Shown: positions 6,117 through 6,210 of the stretch, piece after piece | Layout: every line of letters starts with the position of its first letter | How positions within the stretch are numbered: position 1 is the stretch's first letter | From: Gammaproteobacteria bacterium | Lineage (GTDB): Bacteria; Pseudomonadota; Gammaproteobacteria; Steroidobacterales; Steroidobacteraceae | DNA: 6,210 nt | Reading direction: 5' to 3' | Assembly: GCA_009923475.1 (NCBI GenBank) | Contig: RFTM01000110.1 | Coordinates: 1 to 6,210 of the forward strand | Program-made: the position numbers and the translations under genes | The notes under the pieces: generated by a model | Databases searched by the model: none | The model's input: the letters and a program-made list of their open reading frames with translations, nothing else | What the model was told of the DNA's origin: nothing

Positions 6117-6210
6117 GCGCGCATGCGCGAGCCGCTCGGGTCGAAGGCCGGCGCGGCCAAGCGCACCGCAGGCCGACGATCGCCGATCAGCTCGACCGCG
6201 AAGCCGGTGG
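6113..6210 (-). CDS. C-terminal end of a probable FAD-dependent demethylating oxidoreductase with GcvT-like domain (cut by window edge)
   Basis: The minus strand opens in frame from the right edge (first full codon at 6208-6206) and gives 31 residues before a TGA at 6115-6113. The tail contains VELIGDRRPAVRLAAPAFD and ends with DPSGSRMRA. I recognise this as the ending typical of dimethylglycine dehydrogenase/sarcosine dehydrogenase-like proteins. In these, an N-terminal FAD oxidoreductase domain is fused to a GcvT-like folate-binding domain, and the closing segment reads roughly VEI.G.RRPA.....P.FDP.G.RMR. These enzymes oxidatively remove N-methyl groups and pass the carbon to tetrahydrofolate or release formaldehyde. 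A stand-alone GcvT-like protein would look similar here, since only the tail is visible. The stop overlaps the GTG start of the next gene by 4 bases, so the two are probably co-translated. The family call rests on 31 residues and the fit of the neighbours. Confidence 0.62.
   Translation of the reverse strand, partial: TGFAVELIGDRRPAVRLAAPAFDPSGSRMRA

Noticed and set aside
6118..6129. A perfect palindrome (CGCGCATGCGCG) just before the homocysteine methyltransferase homolog start
   Set aside because: It lies in the last codons of the upstream gene (Arg-Met-Arg) and is explained by coding sequence in GC-rich DNA. A single copy gives no support for a binding site.

Overview
The window is a compact, GC-rich stretch (roughly two thirds G+C by eye, not calculated) in which every supportable gene lies on the minus strand, so the genes read from the right edge to the left edge. 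A TonB-dependent outer-membrane receptor with a signal peptide shows a Gram-negative host. The style of the receptor, the TPR-sulfotransferase beside it and the betaine/methylamine genes suggest a proteobacterium (Steroidobacter-like gammaproteobacteria or alphaproteobacteria such as sphingomonads are guesses). Nothing here fixes the taxon. I see no tRNA, rRNA, CRISPR array, insertion sequence or attachment site, and no stretch over 300 bases lacks a gene.

Layout in transcription order: (1) 6210-6113, the last 31 codons of a gene whose tail resembles the C-terminus of FAD-dependent dimethylglycine/sarcosine dehydrogenase-type oxidoreductases with a GcvT-like folate domain; (2) 6116-5187, a homocysteine S-methyltransferase family protein overlapping gene 1 by 4 bases (GTGA); (3) 5190-4795, a small GFA-family zinc protein overlapping gene 2 by 4 bases (ATGA); (4) after 73 bases, 4721-3153, a non-pyrrolysine MttB/MtgB-type methyltransferase; (5) after 43 bases, 3109-1088, a TPR protein fused to a sulfotransferase domain; (6) after 111 bases with a possible promoter, 976-1, the N-terminal part of a TonB-dependent receptor cut by the window edge.

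Genes 1-4 form a coherent C1 module. The MttB-like enzyme would remove a methyl group from a quaternary or tertiary amine such as a betaine. The FAD/folate oxidoreductase would demethylate the resulting dimethyl- or monomethyl-amine. The homocysteine methyltransferase homolog would transfer methyl groups, and the GFA protein might deal with formaldehyde or be a general zinc/thiol protein. No corrinoid protein or methylcorrinoid:folate methyltransferase is in the window, so the route of the methyl group is open. The most notable sequence observation is that the homocysteine methyltransferase homolog has His in place of the first of the three zinc-binding cysteines. Genes 5 and 6 may be a separate sulfation/uptake pair or the tail of the same transcript.
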